A stretch of DNA of 48,524 nucleotides from Phycisphaerae bacterium. GTDB lineage: Bacteria; Planctomycetota; Phycisphaerae; Tepidisphaerales; Tepidisphaeraceae. Within the stretch, counting starts at the first letter, position 1. Every line of letters starts with the position of its first letter. The notes beneath the pieces are model-generated. The model saw nothing but the letters and a program-made list of their open reading frames with translations. It was not told the origin of the DNA and ran no database searches. This document shows positions 20,818-29,550 of this stretch, in pieces. A program made the position numbers and the translations under genes. The DNA is taken from NCBI GenBank assembly GCA_025936175.1, contig JAICTV010000012.1:1-48524 (forward strand). The letters run 5' to 3'.

Positions 20818-21425
20818 TTCAGCGCGTCGCAAAGGTTGCGCAGCGCGAGCTTCGAGCGCGATCGAAGTCGCGTCAGCCCGGCGACGAGCGTCGGCCTGCG
20901 AAGCAGTTCCAGCGCCAGCGCCGTCGGTCGGACGTTCCCGGACGAATCGGTCAACCGAAACACCGCCGGATCGATCGCGTGATCGGCGGCGTCGCTGATG
21001 GCGCGGACGTGCAGGCAGGGGAGCTTGCGCTCGGCCGCCAGCGCGAAAACGGCGTCCGCTTCCATGTCCACGGCCGCCGCGCCGGTCGATCGGAACAACG
21101 CCGCCTTGTCCGCGGCCGTGCAGATCATCTCCTTTGCCGTATGAATCCGCCGGCGCGGCAGATTGCTCAGCACATCGAACGTCGATCGCTCATCGACGAT
21201 GACATCGCCGACCGCGAGCGACGGATCCAGCGCTCCAGCGAGCCCGGCAAGCACGATCGCACTAACACCGGCCAGGTCGATTCGCGGCAACAGCGATCCT
21301 CGTATTCCGATCACCTCGACGCGCTCACGGGTCCAACGCGATATCGCGCTCGCTTCATAGCGCAGTGCCGTCAGGATCAGTGGTATAGCTTCCACTTCGG
21401 CCCGATTGTACGAAATCGCCATCAT
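20772..21425 (-). CDS. hpnG: HpnG, adenosylhopane nucleosidase (hopanoid-associated phosphorylase)
   Basis: A 217-residue member of the nucleoside phosphorylase superfamily. The family motifs are [20 protein letters not shown] (the Gly-rich loop) and [13 protein letters not shown] (the Met-Glu sugar-binding motif). In bacteria making bacteriohopanepolyols, HpnG removes adenine from adenosylhopane, the product of HpnH. That fits the divergent hpnH gene 46-76 bp away. The start is either the ATG at 21425 or the GTG at 21395 ([15 protein letters not shown]), the latter closer to where family similarity begins. Convergent overlap with the dipeptidase gene. Placement next to hpnH makes the assignment firm even though sequence alone shows only the superfamily. 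Confidence 0.87.
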   Translation of the reverse strand: MMAISYNRAEVEAIPLILTALRYEASAISRWTRERVEVIGIRGSLLPRIDLAGVSAIVLAGLAGALDPSLAVGDVIVDERSTFDVLSNLPRRRIHTAKEMICTAADKAALFRSTGAAAVDMEADAVFALAAERKLPCLHVRAISDAADHAIDPAVFRLTDSSGNVRPTALALELLRRPTLVAGLTRLRSRSKLALRNLCDALNQLGSASEKNLNQLP

Positions 21426-21471
21426 CGGCTATCATTCCGCCGCACTCGATCCGCGAAGGAGTATCCCCGCA

Positions 21472-22611
21472 ATGCCCGTCCCCGTAGCGCAGATGTGGAC
21501 CGTCGCGAGCTACGTCGTCAAACAAAAGCTCGCTCGACGCAAGCGCTATCCGCTCGTGCTCATGCTCGAGCCGCTCTTCCGCTGCAATCTCGCCTGCGCG
21601 GGCTGCGGGAAAATCCAGTACCCCGCGCACATCCTCAAGAAGCAGCTCACGCCGGAGCAATGCTTCAAAGCGGTCGACGAATGCGGCGCCCCGATGGTGA
21701 GCATCCCCGGCGGCGAGCCGCTGATGCACCCGCAGATCAAGGAGATCGTCGAAGGCCTGGTCGCGCGGAAGAAATACGTCTACCTCTGCACCAACGCGCT
21801 GCTGCTGAAGGAGAAGATCGACCTCTTCACGCCCAGCCGATATCTCACGTTCAGCGTGCACATGGACGGGCAGAAGGAGCACCACGATTTCGCCGTCTGC
21901 CGCGAGGGCGGATACGACATCGCGGTCGAGGGAGTGAAGGAAGCGGTGAGGCGCGGCTTCCGCGTGACCACGAACACGACACTCTTCGACGGCGCCGACG
22001 CCAAGAGCGTTCGCGCGTTCTTCGACGAGATGATGGCGCTGGGCGTCGAAGGGATGATGCTCTCGCCCGGCTACTCGTACAACAAGGCGCCGGATCAGCA
22101 GCATTTCCTCGGCAAATCAAAGACGCGCAAGCTGTTCAACAAGATCCTGGCCAACCGCAAAAAGAGCTGGCAGTTCAATCAGTCGCCGCTGTTCCTCGAA
22201 TACCTGATGGGCAAGCGGCACTACGCCTGCACGCCGTGGGGTATGCCGACGTTCAACATCTTCGGCTGGCAGAAGCCGTGCTACCTGCTCGCCGACGGCT
22301 ACGCCGACACGTTCGACGAGCTGATGCAATCGACGGCGTGGGAGAAGTACGGCACCGAGAGCGGCAATCCCAAGTGCGCCAACTGCATGGTGCACAGCGG
22401 CTACGAAGCCAGCGCGGTGGACGACACGTTCAGCTCGATCAAAGGTTTGTTCGCGACGATCCGCGCGACCATGTTCGCGGGCAATTATGCGGACCGCGCG
22501 GCGCTGGAGGCGCTGGAAGAGAAGAGCGTGCCGGCGAGTCATCTCGGGCTGGTGCAGGTGACGGTTTCACCGACCGCGGTGCAATCGCGGCAGGACGCGA
22601 CGCGCGTTTGA
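21472..22611 (+). CDS. hpnH: HpnH, adenosyl-hopene transferase (radical SAM)
   Basis: A 379-residue radical-SAM enzyme that joins the 5'-deoxyadenosyl group of SAM to diploptene, the first side-chain step of bacteriohopanepolyol synthesis. The [4Fe-4S] cluster cysteines are Cys38, Cys42 and Cys45 in the motif CNLACAGC, preceded by [13 protein letters not shown], which is characteristic of HpnH. The start at 21472 is set by AAGGAG 10 bp upstream and by the family-like N-terminus [10 protein letters not shown]-terminal Cys residues ([16 protein letters not shown]) match the family's tail. A small unknown gene follows 6 bp downstream on the same strand, and hpnG is divergent upstream. Confidence 0.96.
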   Translation: MPVPVAQMWTVASYVVKQKLARRKRYPLVLMLEPLFRCNLACAGCGKIQYPAHILKKQLTPEQCFKAVDECGAPMVSIPGGEPLMHPQIKEIVEGLVARKKYVYLCTNALLLKEKIDLFTPSRYLTFSVHMDGQKEHHDFAVCREGGYDIAVEGVKEAVRRGFRVTTNTTLFDGADAKSVRAFFDEMMALGVEGMMLSPGYSYNKAPDQQHFLGKSKTRKLFNKILANRKKSWQFNQSPLFLEYLMGKRHYACTPWGMPTFNIFGWQKPCYLLADGYADTFDELMQSTAWEKYGTESGNPKCANCMVHSGYEASAVDDTFSSIKGLFATIRATMFAGNYADRAALEALEEKSVPASHLGLVQVTVSPTAVQSRQDATRV

Positions 22612-22617
22612 TCCATC

Positions 22618-23037
22618 ATGCCACAGGAAAGCAAAGCTCACCCGTTTGACGCCGACGAAGTCGCGCTCGGCGTGGTGCACGAGAACCTCGAGGGATGGAT
22701 TCCGCCGCTGGCGAGCGACGAAGAGGTCCGCGTCGCGCTGGAGAAGGCGTTCGATTATCGCGGCGACGTGACGATCACGCTGAAGGACGGCGCGAAGGTT
22801 GAGGGATACGTCTTCGATCGCCGCGACGGCAAGACGCTCGATGACTCAATCGTCCGCCTGATCCCCAAAGATCGCGACGAGAAGCGCGCGATTCGCTACG
22901 CGCAGATCGCGCGGCTTGAATTCACCGGCCGGGACACCGCCGCCGGCAAAAGTTTTGAGACCTGGGTGAAGAAGTATCAAGCCAAGAAGGCGGCGGGGGA
23001 GACCAACATCCGCCTGGATCCCGAGAAGCTGGATTAG
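22618..23037 (+). CDS. Small acidic protein of unknown function, coupled to hpnH
   Basis: A 139-residue soluble protein that starts 6 bp after hpnH, so it is probably co-transcribed with it. The middle (about 50-105) reads as a run of short beta strands: GDVTITLKDGAKVEGYVFDRR, then DSIVRLIPKD, then YAQIARLEFTG. This pattern resembles a small Sm/SH3-like barrel. That is a guess from pattern, with no recognised family. The C-terminal tail is Lys-rich (SFETWVKKYQAKKAAGE). There is no signal peptide or membrane segment. Its position suggests a role near side-chain assembly of hopanoids, but nothing in the sequence shows an enzyme active site. Confidence 0.7.
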   Translation: MPQESKAHPFDADEVALGVVHENLEGWIPPLASDEEVRVALEKAFDYRGDVTITLKDGAKVEGYVFDRRDGKTLDDSIVRLIPKDRDEKRAIRYAQIARLEFTGRDTAAGKSFETWVKKYQAKKAAGETNIRLDPEKLD

Positions 23038-23048
23038 CGTTGTCTTTA

Positions 23049-23119
23049 CGTGGCACGGGCGCCTCGCCCGTGAATCGCGGCTATAGCCGCCAGCGCACGG
23101 GCGAGGCGCCCGTGCCACG
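23049..23119. repeat. Family-B palindromic element with perfect 24-bp arms
   Basis: Arms 23049-23072 and 23096-23119 are perfect 24-bp inverted repeats (cgtggcacgggcgcctcgcc + cgtg), enclosing a 23-bp centre with its own small palindrome (cggctatagccg). It fills the gap between two converging genes, 11 bp after one stop and 2 bp before the stop of shc. It could work as a two-way terminator. Confidence 0.92.
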
Positions 23120-23121
23120 AT

Positions 23122-25098
23122 CTACACCTGCGCCATCAGCCGCCGATAACGCGCCAGCGCCGTGATCGGGAAGTACAGCCGGTAGAGGTGATACTTAAGA
23201 TAGAACACCTTCGGGAATCCGGTGCCGGTATAGAAGTTCTCCGTCCAGTTGCCGTCGGCGTCCTGATTGGCGATGAGCCAATCGAGCGCGCGGACGACGG
23301 CGTCGTGCCGCGGGCCCTGCGATGCCATCAGCGCCATCGCGCCCCAGGCGGTTTGCGACGCGGTCGATTCGCCGGTGCCCTTGAGTAATGGGTCTTCGTA
23401 GCTGTCGGCGGTTTCCCCAAAGGAGCCATCGGGCTTCTGCACGGAGAGCAGCCAGTCGGTCGCGCGGCGGACGTAGTCGCGCGTCATGTCTTCGCCGACC
23501 GATCGCAAGCCAGTGAGCACCTGCCACGTGCCGTAGATGAAGTTGACGCCCCAGCGTCCCCACCACGCGCCGCTCGAATCCTGCTGCGATTGGATGTAGC
23601 CGATCGCGCGCCGCACGATCGGATCGGATGCGGCGAACCCGCAGTGGCCCAGACACTCGAGCACGCGGCCGGTGATGTCGGGACAGGAAGGGTCCTGCAT
23701 CGCGTTGTGATCGGCGAACGGGATTTTTTCCAGGATCGGACGGTCCCTGGTCTTGTCGAACGCCGCCCAGCCGCCGTCGTCGTTTTGCATCGCGAGGAGC
23801 CAGTCGACGCCGCGCTGCGTTGCCGCTGAAGCGGCAAGCCCGCCCAGTCTTTTCAGCGCCATCGTCACCATCGCGGTGTCGTCGACATCCGGGTAGTGCG
23901 GGTTCTCGAATTCGAAGAACCATCCGCCGACCGGAGCGTCCGGACAATTCTTCCTCCAGTCCGAGGCGAACTTGCACTCCTTCGACAAGAGCCATTGCGT
24001 CGCGCGCAGCGCCGAATCTTGATCGACGTCCATCCCCGATTCCGCCAGCGCGTGCAGCGCGATGCCGGTGTCCCACACAGGCGAAAGACACGGCTGAATC
24101 CGAATCTTGTCACCCTCGCGGATGAAGAAATCGTGTAGGTGCTTGTGAGCCGCGACGACGCGCGGGTGGTCGTCCGGATAACCGAGGATGCGGAAGACGA
24201 CCAGGATGTAAACCATCGGCGGGAAGATCGCGCCGAGTCCTTCCGAGCCGTCGAGATGCTCCAGCAGCCACTTCTCCGCCTCCTGCATCGCGCGCTGGCG
24301 GATCGAGTCGATCGGCGACTGCTCGTACCACTTGAGCAACTGATCGACGCGCAGGAAGAAGTGGTTCCAGTTCGTCGGGATTCCGCTCGGCGGCGTCGCG
24401 CTCAATCGATTCGCCGCGGCGCGATCGATGTAAAGCTCCGCGATTCCCTTCTCGGACGGAATCTTTCTCGTGTAGCGGAACGTCGTGACAATGCCGAGCG
24501 GCAGGATCATCGTCCGCGTCCACGCCGACACGTGATACAGGTTGAAGTAGAACCACTTCGGCAGGAAGACGATCTCCGGCGGGATGCTCGGACACGCCTC
24601 AAAACTGATCTGCCCGAGACAAGCGAAGAAGAACTTGCTGAACGTGTTGCACTTTTCCGCGCCGCCCATCGACAGGATCAGCTCGCGCGCCCTGATCATG
24701 TGCGGCGCGTGCGGCGGATGGCCCATCAGCTTCAGCGCGAAGTACGCCTTAACGGTGCCGGACAGATCCGCCTTCCCGCCCGGGTACATGTTCCATCCGC
24801 CGTTGGGCATCTGGAGCGAGCGAAGGTAGCTGGCGATCAGCGGCAGCTCGGGATCGGCATCGTGCTCGAGGATGAACTTGATCAGGATGTATTCGGATTC
24901 GAGGATGCTGTCGCCTTGCAGCTCGCCGACCCAGAAGCCCGATGCATCCTGCTTGCCTAAGAGGCAGTTGATCGCCTTATCGAGCGCGACATCCACTGGC
25001 GAAACGGCGACCTTCGCCGGCAGCTCTCGCATGACCGGACGGCGCAGCGTTGTGTTGCTAACAGTGGGCTCGGCCCCGCGTTCCGTCGACTCAACCAT
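23122..25098 (-). CDS. shc: Squalene-hopene cyclase
   Basis: A 658-residue cyclase that converts squalene to hopene/diplopterol in one proton-initiated step, the committed step to hopanoids; it is usually bound to the membrane surface. The catalytic DVDD acidic motif is at residues 404-407 (PDVDDTAMVTMALKR). Many QW-type repeats that brace the alpha-barrels are visible (for example DASGFWVGELQGD, MPNGGWNMYPGG, NDDGGWAAFDKT, PDGSFGETADSY, DADGNWTENFYTG). The length fits the family. The N-terminal 35 residues before VDVALDKAINCLL are poorly conserved in look, so a slightly later start is possible. It is transcribed leftward and divergently from the hpnO-like gene. Confidence 0.97.
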   Translation of the reverse strand: MVESTERGAEPTVSNTTLRRPVMRELPAKVAVSPVDVALDKAINCLLGKQDASGFWVGELQGDSILESEYILIKFILEHDADPELPLIASYLRSLQMPNGGWNMYPGGKADLSGTVKAYFALKLMGHPPHAPHMIRARELILSMGGAEKCNTFSKFFFACLGQISFEACPSIPPEIVFLPKWFYFNLYHVSAWTRTMILPLGIVTTFRYTRKIPSEKGIAELYIDRAAANRLSATPPSGIPTNWNHFFLRVDQLLKWYEQSPIDSIRQRAMQEAEKWLLEHLDGSEGLGAIFPPMVYILVVFRILGYPDDHPRVVAAHKHLHDFFIREGDKIRIQPCLSPVWDTGIALHALAESGMDVDQDSALRATQWLLSKECKFASDWRKNCPDAPVGGWFFEFENPHYPDVDDTAMVTMALKRLGGLAASAATQRGVDWLLAMQNDDGGWAAFDKTRDRPILEKIPFADHNAMQDPSCPDITGRVLECLGHCGFAASDPIVRRAIGYIQSQQDSSGAWWGRWGVNFIYGTWQVLTGLRSVGEDMTRDYVRRATDWLLSVQKPDGSFGETADSYEDPLLKGTGESTASQTAWGAMALMASQGPRHDAVVRALDWLIANQDADGNWTENFYTGTGFPKVFYLKYHLYRLYFPITALARYRRLMAQV

Positions 25099-25238
25099 TC
25101 GCGCGGCAAACTACCATGATGAGCAGAACCCGGCAAACGTGCCCGATTCTGCATCGCCCGCTATCATGTCCCGGCCCAGAGAACGTCGAGAGCCGCTGGT
25201 TGTCCCGGCGTGTCCAAAGAAGCGCGACGTGCGACGGC

Positions 25239-25306
25239 TGTCATCCTGAGGTCCTCCGAAGGATCTGGGTGCGGCAGGAAGATGCTTCGGAGTACCTCAG
25301 CATGAC
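25239..25306. repeat. Family-A palindromic element, degenerate right end
   Basis: Starts tgtcatcctgaggtcctccg and ends cggagtacctcagcatgacg. The final base departs from the family end (gatgaca). It lies in the 275-bp divergent region between shc and the hpnO-like gene, where promoters for both are expected. Confidence 0.8.
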
Positions 25307-25373
25307 GGGCTGGTCACAGCGGCGCTAAAAAGCGGCTCGACCCGCTCGCGGAGAAGTTGGGCAGGATTTACGG

Positions 25374-26759
25374 ATGCACAAAGACTTCAAAGGCTGGCTC
25401 AAACAACACGAAGGACGCGCGTACGAGCTTCACGAGAAGCACGTCAATCCGGTCTTCGTCAAAATGCTCCGGACGATCGGCTTCGACAAGGGCTACACCC
25501 GCGGCGAAGGGTGCTACCTCTGGGATTCGGCGGGCAACAAATATCTCGACCTGCTCACCGGCTGGGGCGTGTTCGCGCTCGGTCGCAATCACCCCAAGGT
25601 GAAAGCGATCATGAGCCAGCTCATCGACCAGGACATGCCCAACCTGGTCCGTATGGAGTGCAGCCTGCTCAGCGGCCTCGTCGCCGAACGACTAGTCACG
25701 CACGCGGGCGCGGGCCTTGAGCGCGTCTTCTTCTGCAACAGCGGCGCCGAGTGCGTCGAAGGCGCGATCAAGTTCGCGCGCTGCTCGACCGGCCGGCAGG
25801 AGATCGTCTATTGCGACCACGGCTTCCACGGTTTGACGACCGGATCATTGGCACTGAACGGCGCCGACTTCTTCCGCGAGCGCTTCGGCGATCTGATGCC
25901 CGGCACGCGGAAAGTCCCGTTCAACGATCTCGAAGCCCTCGAGCGCGAGCTGGCGAGCAAGAAAGCCGCCGCCTTCATCGTCGAGCCGGTGCAGGGCAAA
26001 TCGTGCGAGGTCGTGAAAGACGGCTACCTTGCCGAGGCGCAGCGCATCTGCAAAAAGCACGGCACGCTGCTCGTGCTCGACGAGATCCAGACGGGTCTCG
26101 GGCGCACCGGGCGATGGTTCTGCTTCCAGCATTGGCCCGACGTTCAGCCCGACATCGTCTGCTGCTCGAAAATCCTGTCCGGCGGATACGTTCCGGTCGG
26201 CGCGATCATCACCACCGCCAAAGTCATGGACTGCGTCTTCAACTCGATGGAGCGCTGCGTCGTCCACTCCAACACCTTCGGCCAGAATGATCTGGCGATG
26301 GCCGCGGCATTGGCGACGCTCTACGTGATCGAGGAAGACAAGCTCGTCGAGAACGCCGCGATCATGGGCGAGTACGCGATGACCCGCCTGCGCGAGATCG
26401 GCAAGGGCTGTCCCTTCGTCACCGACGTGCGCGGCAAAGGCCTGATGTTCGGCATCGACTTCGCGCGGCCCAGGGAATCGCTGAAGCTCAAGATGGCCTG
26501 GGACATGCTGCACAAGCTGAACTTCGGCGTGTTCGGGCAGATGATCATCATCCCGCTGCTGCAGAAGCACCGCATCCTCACGCAGGTGGCGGGCTATCAC
26601 ACGGAGGTCATCAAGTTCCTCCCGCCGATGACGGTGACGAAGCAGGACATGGACTGGTTCCTCGCCGCGATGCAGGATGTGCTCGATGAAACACAACGTT
26701 TCCCCGGCACGGCGTGGGATACCGTCCTGGGCTTGGCGAAGCGCGCGATGAAGGCATGA
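25374..26759 (+). CDS. hpnO: HpnO-like class-III aminotransferase
   Basis: A 461-residue PLP transaminase. Landmarks are YLWDSAGNKYLDLLTGWGVF, the cofactor loop FFCNSGAECVEGAIKFAR, the Asp motif LLVLDEIQTGLGRTG and the Schiff-base lysine Lys266 in CCSKILSGGYVPVGA. In hopanoid producers HpnO makes aminobacteriohopanetriol by transamination of the side chain. The assignment rests on fold plus position beside shc, hpnN, hpnH and hpnG. Other class-III transaminases cannot be excluded by sequence alone. It is followed after about 65 bp by hpnN on the same strand and is divergent from shc, with a family-A element between. Confidence 0.82.
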   Translation: MHKDFKGWLKQHEGRAYELHEKHVNPVFVKMLRTIGFDKGYTRGEGCYLWDSAGNKYLDLLTGWGVFALGRNHPKVKAIMSQLIDQDMPNLVRMECSLLSGLVAERLVTHAGAGLERVFFCNSGAECVEGAIKFARCSTGRQEIVYCDHGFHGLTTGSLALNGADFFRERFGDLMPGTRKVPFNDLEALERELASKKAAAFIVEPVQGKSCEVVKDGYLAEAQRICKKHGTLLVLDEIQTGLGRTGRWFCFQHWPDVQPDIVCCSKILSGGYVPVGAIITTAKVMDCVFNSMERCVVHSNTFGQNDLAMAAALATLYVIEEDKLVENAAIMGEYAMTRLREIGKGCPFVTDVRGKGLMFGIDFARPRESLKLKMAWDMLHKLNFGVFGQMIIIPLLQKHRILTQVAGYHTEVIKFLPPMTVTKQDMDWFLAAMQDVLDETQRFPGTAWDTVLGLAKRAMKA

Positions 26760-26823
26760 CGTTCCGCGCACCGGTCCCTCCCAACTTGCGTCTGCCATCC
26801 ACGGCGTGGAAATCGGTAACCTC

Positions 26824-29550
26824 ATGCGCCTCGTCCATCGCTCTCTCCTGATCTCGGTGCTGCACGTCGTGACGCACCCCAAGCGGGTGCTGACGATCGC
26901 GTTCCTGCTCGCCGCCGCCTGCGTCGCCCTGGCGATGTGGAAGCTCAACATCTCGACCGATCAGAACAAGCTGTTCGATCCGAACGTGTCGTTCTTCCAG
27001 GATTACCTGCGCTACGTCGAGAAGTTCCCCGAGAACGAGGCGATCTACGTCCTGATCGAGGCGAAAGACCGCGCGCATCCGCCGGCGGTCGAGCGCTGGA
27101 CGGCGCTGGCCGATGCCATCACCGCGCGCGTCGCCGCGCTGACCAAGTACGTCAAGTCCGTCGATAGCAAAGTGCCGGTGGACAAGCTCGGCGCACAGGG
27201 GCTGCTCTTCGACGATCCCACGCTGGTGAAGCAGAACTTCGAGGAGATCAAGCGCTTCATCCCGCTCGCCAAGCTCTGGGCGGAGAGACCGACGATCCTG
27301 ACGCGCATCCTTGGGGAAACGCCGCTCGAGCGTTTCATCGCCGCGCTCAACACGCAGCCGGCGGATGAGGAGACGGCCGGCTTTGTCGGTCCCGTCGCCG
27401 GGAGCTGGGTGACCACGCTGCGCAGCGGCGACGAGCCTCTCAAAGTCGGCAAACAGGTGCCGGATCTGGCGGCGCTGGGCGCGACCGATCCGTCGCGCCT
27501 GGGCTACTACTACGTCCCCAACGAGAGCGACCCGTCGCAGTTCGTCATGCTCGTTCGCGTCTACAACCGACAGGATTACACGTCGCTGACGGCGATCTCC
27601 GAGACGGTCGAGGCGATTCGCGCCGCCGTCCGCGAGGCGATGCCGCCGTTCGCCAATGAGTTCACCGCCGGCGTGACGGGCCGGCCGGCGCTGGATGCCG
27701 ACGAGATGCGCACCAGCGATCGCGACAGCCACAACGCCGAGGTGATCGCGATGATCGCCGTGCTCGCGGGGCTGATCGTGATGCTCCGCTCCGTCTGGCT
27801 CGCCATCGCCGGCGAGATCGCGCTGGTCTTCGGCATCGGCTGGACGTTCGGCTGGGCGACGCTGTCCGTCGGCGAGTTGAACCTCCTCTCGATCGTCTTC
27901 CTGCTCGCGCTGATCGGCATCGGGATGGATTATCTCGTGCAGATCCTGACGCGCTATCGGCAGGAGGTGCGCCGCCGGCGCACGCCACAGACGATCTGGG
28001 TCTCCGTCTTCCGCCACGTCGCCGCGCCGATCAACACGGCCTGCATGGGGGCGGCGGGGGCGTTCCTCGTCTCGGCGCTGACGCGCTTCCGCGGCGCCGC
28101 GCAGCTCGGCGTGATCGCGGGCGGCGGGCTGCTCCTCTGCCTCGCGGCGGGATACACCGTGCTTCCCGCGCTGCTCACGCTCTTCCCGCCGCGCTTCCGC
28201 GCCGATCACGATGACGACGTTCAGCGCGCGCTCGCGCGCCTGGGCCCGCCCGCGCGGGGGACGCGAAAAATCCTCTGGCTCCCGATCCTCTGGCTGTTCC
28301 TGCTGATCCTCGCCGCGCCGTTCGCACGCCGCACCGGTTTCAATCCCGGATTGATCGACCTGCAGGCGCCAAACCTCGAGTCGGTGAAGCTGGTGAACAA
28401 GCTCGAGACCTGGTCGTACACGATCCTCTCGAAGAACCTCGACGTCCTCCGCACCGCGCGCGACAAAGCACGCCAGTCGCCCCTGGTCGATCGCACCGAA
28501 AGCATCCTCATCGCCTGCGACAACCTCGACTGGCTCCGCGCGCACCAGAGTGAGCTTCCGGCGATCGCGTGGAGCGAGCCGAACGCCGTCGACGCCAACG
28601 ATCTCTCGAAAATCGCCAAAAAGGCGGATGCGCTGGCGAAGCGCTACGCCAATTTCAAGAGCGCAAGCACGCCCCTTGCCGTCTTCGCGAAATTGTTAGC
28701 CGATGCGAATGGCAACGACGCCACCCGCATCGCCGCGCGACTGTCCGACTGGCAAAAGCAGTTTATCGTCCAGCTCCAGAACGCCATCGCGCCGTTCCAT
28801 CCCGGCGATCTCGATCTCGCGGCGCTGCCGATGGAGCTGAAGCAGCACTACGTCGCGAGTGACGGCACTTTCGCGCTCTACGTCTACCCGCGCGAGGACC
28901 TGTGGAACCGCGCGCACCTCGCCGCCTTCGTCGGCGACATCGAAGCGCGCATGAACGACCTGCCGACGAACGAAGCCACCGTCACCGGCATCGTGCCGAA
29001 TATTTACTACTCCACCAACGCGATCGAAAAATCCTTCTACCGCGCCACCGCCTACGCGCTGGTACTGATCTTCATCCTCGTCGCGATCGACCTGCAGAGC
29101 ATTCGCCAGACGCTGATGGCCGTCAGCGTCCTGGCGCTCGGCCTGCCGATGCTCGTCGCCATCCTCGGCATCACCAACGTCGATTGGAACTTCGCCAACT
29201 TCTTCGGCCTGCCGATCCTCATCGGCGCCGGCCACGAGTACGGCGTGTTCATGGTCCACCGTTATCGCGAAGCGTGCAAAGACCCGCGCCGCGTCTGGCG
29301 GAGATGGGACGTCGCCGACAAGGCGCTGCTGCTGTGCGCCTACGTCACCTGCACGAGCTTCGGCTTCTTCTGGCTGATCGCCGAACACCGCGGCCTCAAG
29401 AGCCTGGGCATGGTGATGGCGGTCGGCACCGCCTGCATTTATCTTGCCACCATCACGGTCCTGCGGCCGCTGCTCATCTGGCGACTCAACCGCAGACCCA
29501 GGGCGAAAGACTGCATAGAAGAAAATGGAACTGTGGCAACTCCTCGGTGA
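26824..29550 (+). CDS. hpnN: HpnN, hopanoid-associated RND/MMPL transporter
   Basis: A 908-residue inner-membrane transporter. The layout is typical of the hopanoid RND family: TM1 near residues 20-40, a large periplasmic loop (about 45-300), five close TM helices (about 310-460), TM7 near 480 (ILWLPILWLFLLILAAPFA), a second periplasmic loop (about 505-730), then five TM helices to the C-terminus. In Rhodopseudomonas palustris HpnN moves hopanoids to the outer membrane. The start is set at the ATG at 26824; a GTG at 26806 would add six residues, and neither has a strong ribosome-binding site. The stop overlaps the next gene by 26 bp, indicating coupled translation. Confidence 0.92.
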   Translation: MRLVHRSLLISVLHVVTHPKRVLTIAFLLAAACVALAMWKLNISTDQNKLFDPNVSFFQDYLRYVEKFPENEAIYVLIEAKDRAHPPAVERWTALADAITARVAALTKYVKSVDSKVPVDKLGAQGLLFDDPTLVKQNFEEIKRFIPLAKLWAERPTILTRILGETPLERFIAALNTQPADEETAGFVGPVAGSWVTTLRSGDEPLKVGKQVPDLAALGATDPSRLGYYYVPNESDPSQFVMLVRVYNRQDYTSLTAISETVEAIRAAVREAMPPFANEFTAGVTGRPALDADEMRTSDRDSHNAEVIAMIAVLAGLIVMLRSVWLAIAGEIALVFGIGWTFGWATLSVGELNLLSIVFLLALIGIGMDYLVQILTRYRQEVRRRRTPQTIWVSVFRHVAAPINTACMGAAGAFLVSALTRFRGAAQLGVIAGGGLLLCLAAGYTVLPALLTLFPPRFRADHDDDVQRALARLGPPARGTRKILWLPILWLFLLILAAPFARRTGFNPGLIDLQAPNLESVKLVNKLETWSYTILSKNLDVLRTARDKARQSPLVDRTESILIACDNLDWLRAHQSELPAIAWSEPNAVDANDLSKIAKKADALAKRYANFKSASTPLAVFAKLLADANGNDATRIAARLSDWQKQFIVQLQNAIAPFHPGDLDLAALPMELKQHYVASDGTFALYVYPREDLWNRAHLAAFVGDIEARMNDLPTNEATVTGIVPNIYYSTNAIEKSFYRATAYALVLIFILVAIDLQSIRQTLMAVSVLALGLPMLVAILGITNVDWNFANFFGLPILIGAGHEYGVFMVHRYREACKDPRRVWRRWDVADKALLLCAYVTCTSFGFFWLIAEHRGLKSLGMVMAVGTACIYLATITVLRPLLIWRLNRRPRAKDCIEENGTVATPR

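Noticed and set aside
23049-23119. Family-B element as an ordinary Rho-independent terminator only
   Set aside because: It lies between converging genes and may end transcripts, but it lacks a T run, and four other copies lie inside genes or before start codons, so termination does not explain the family.
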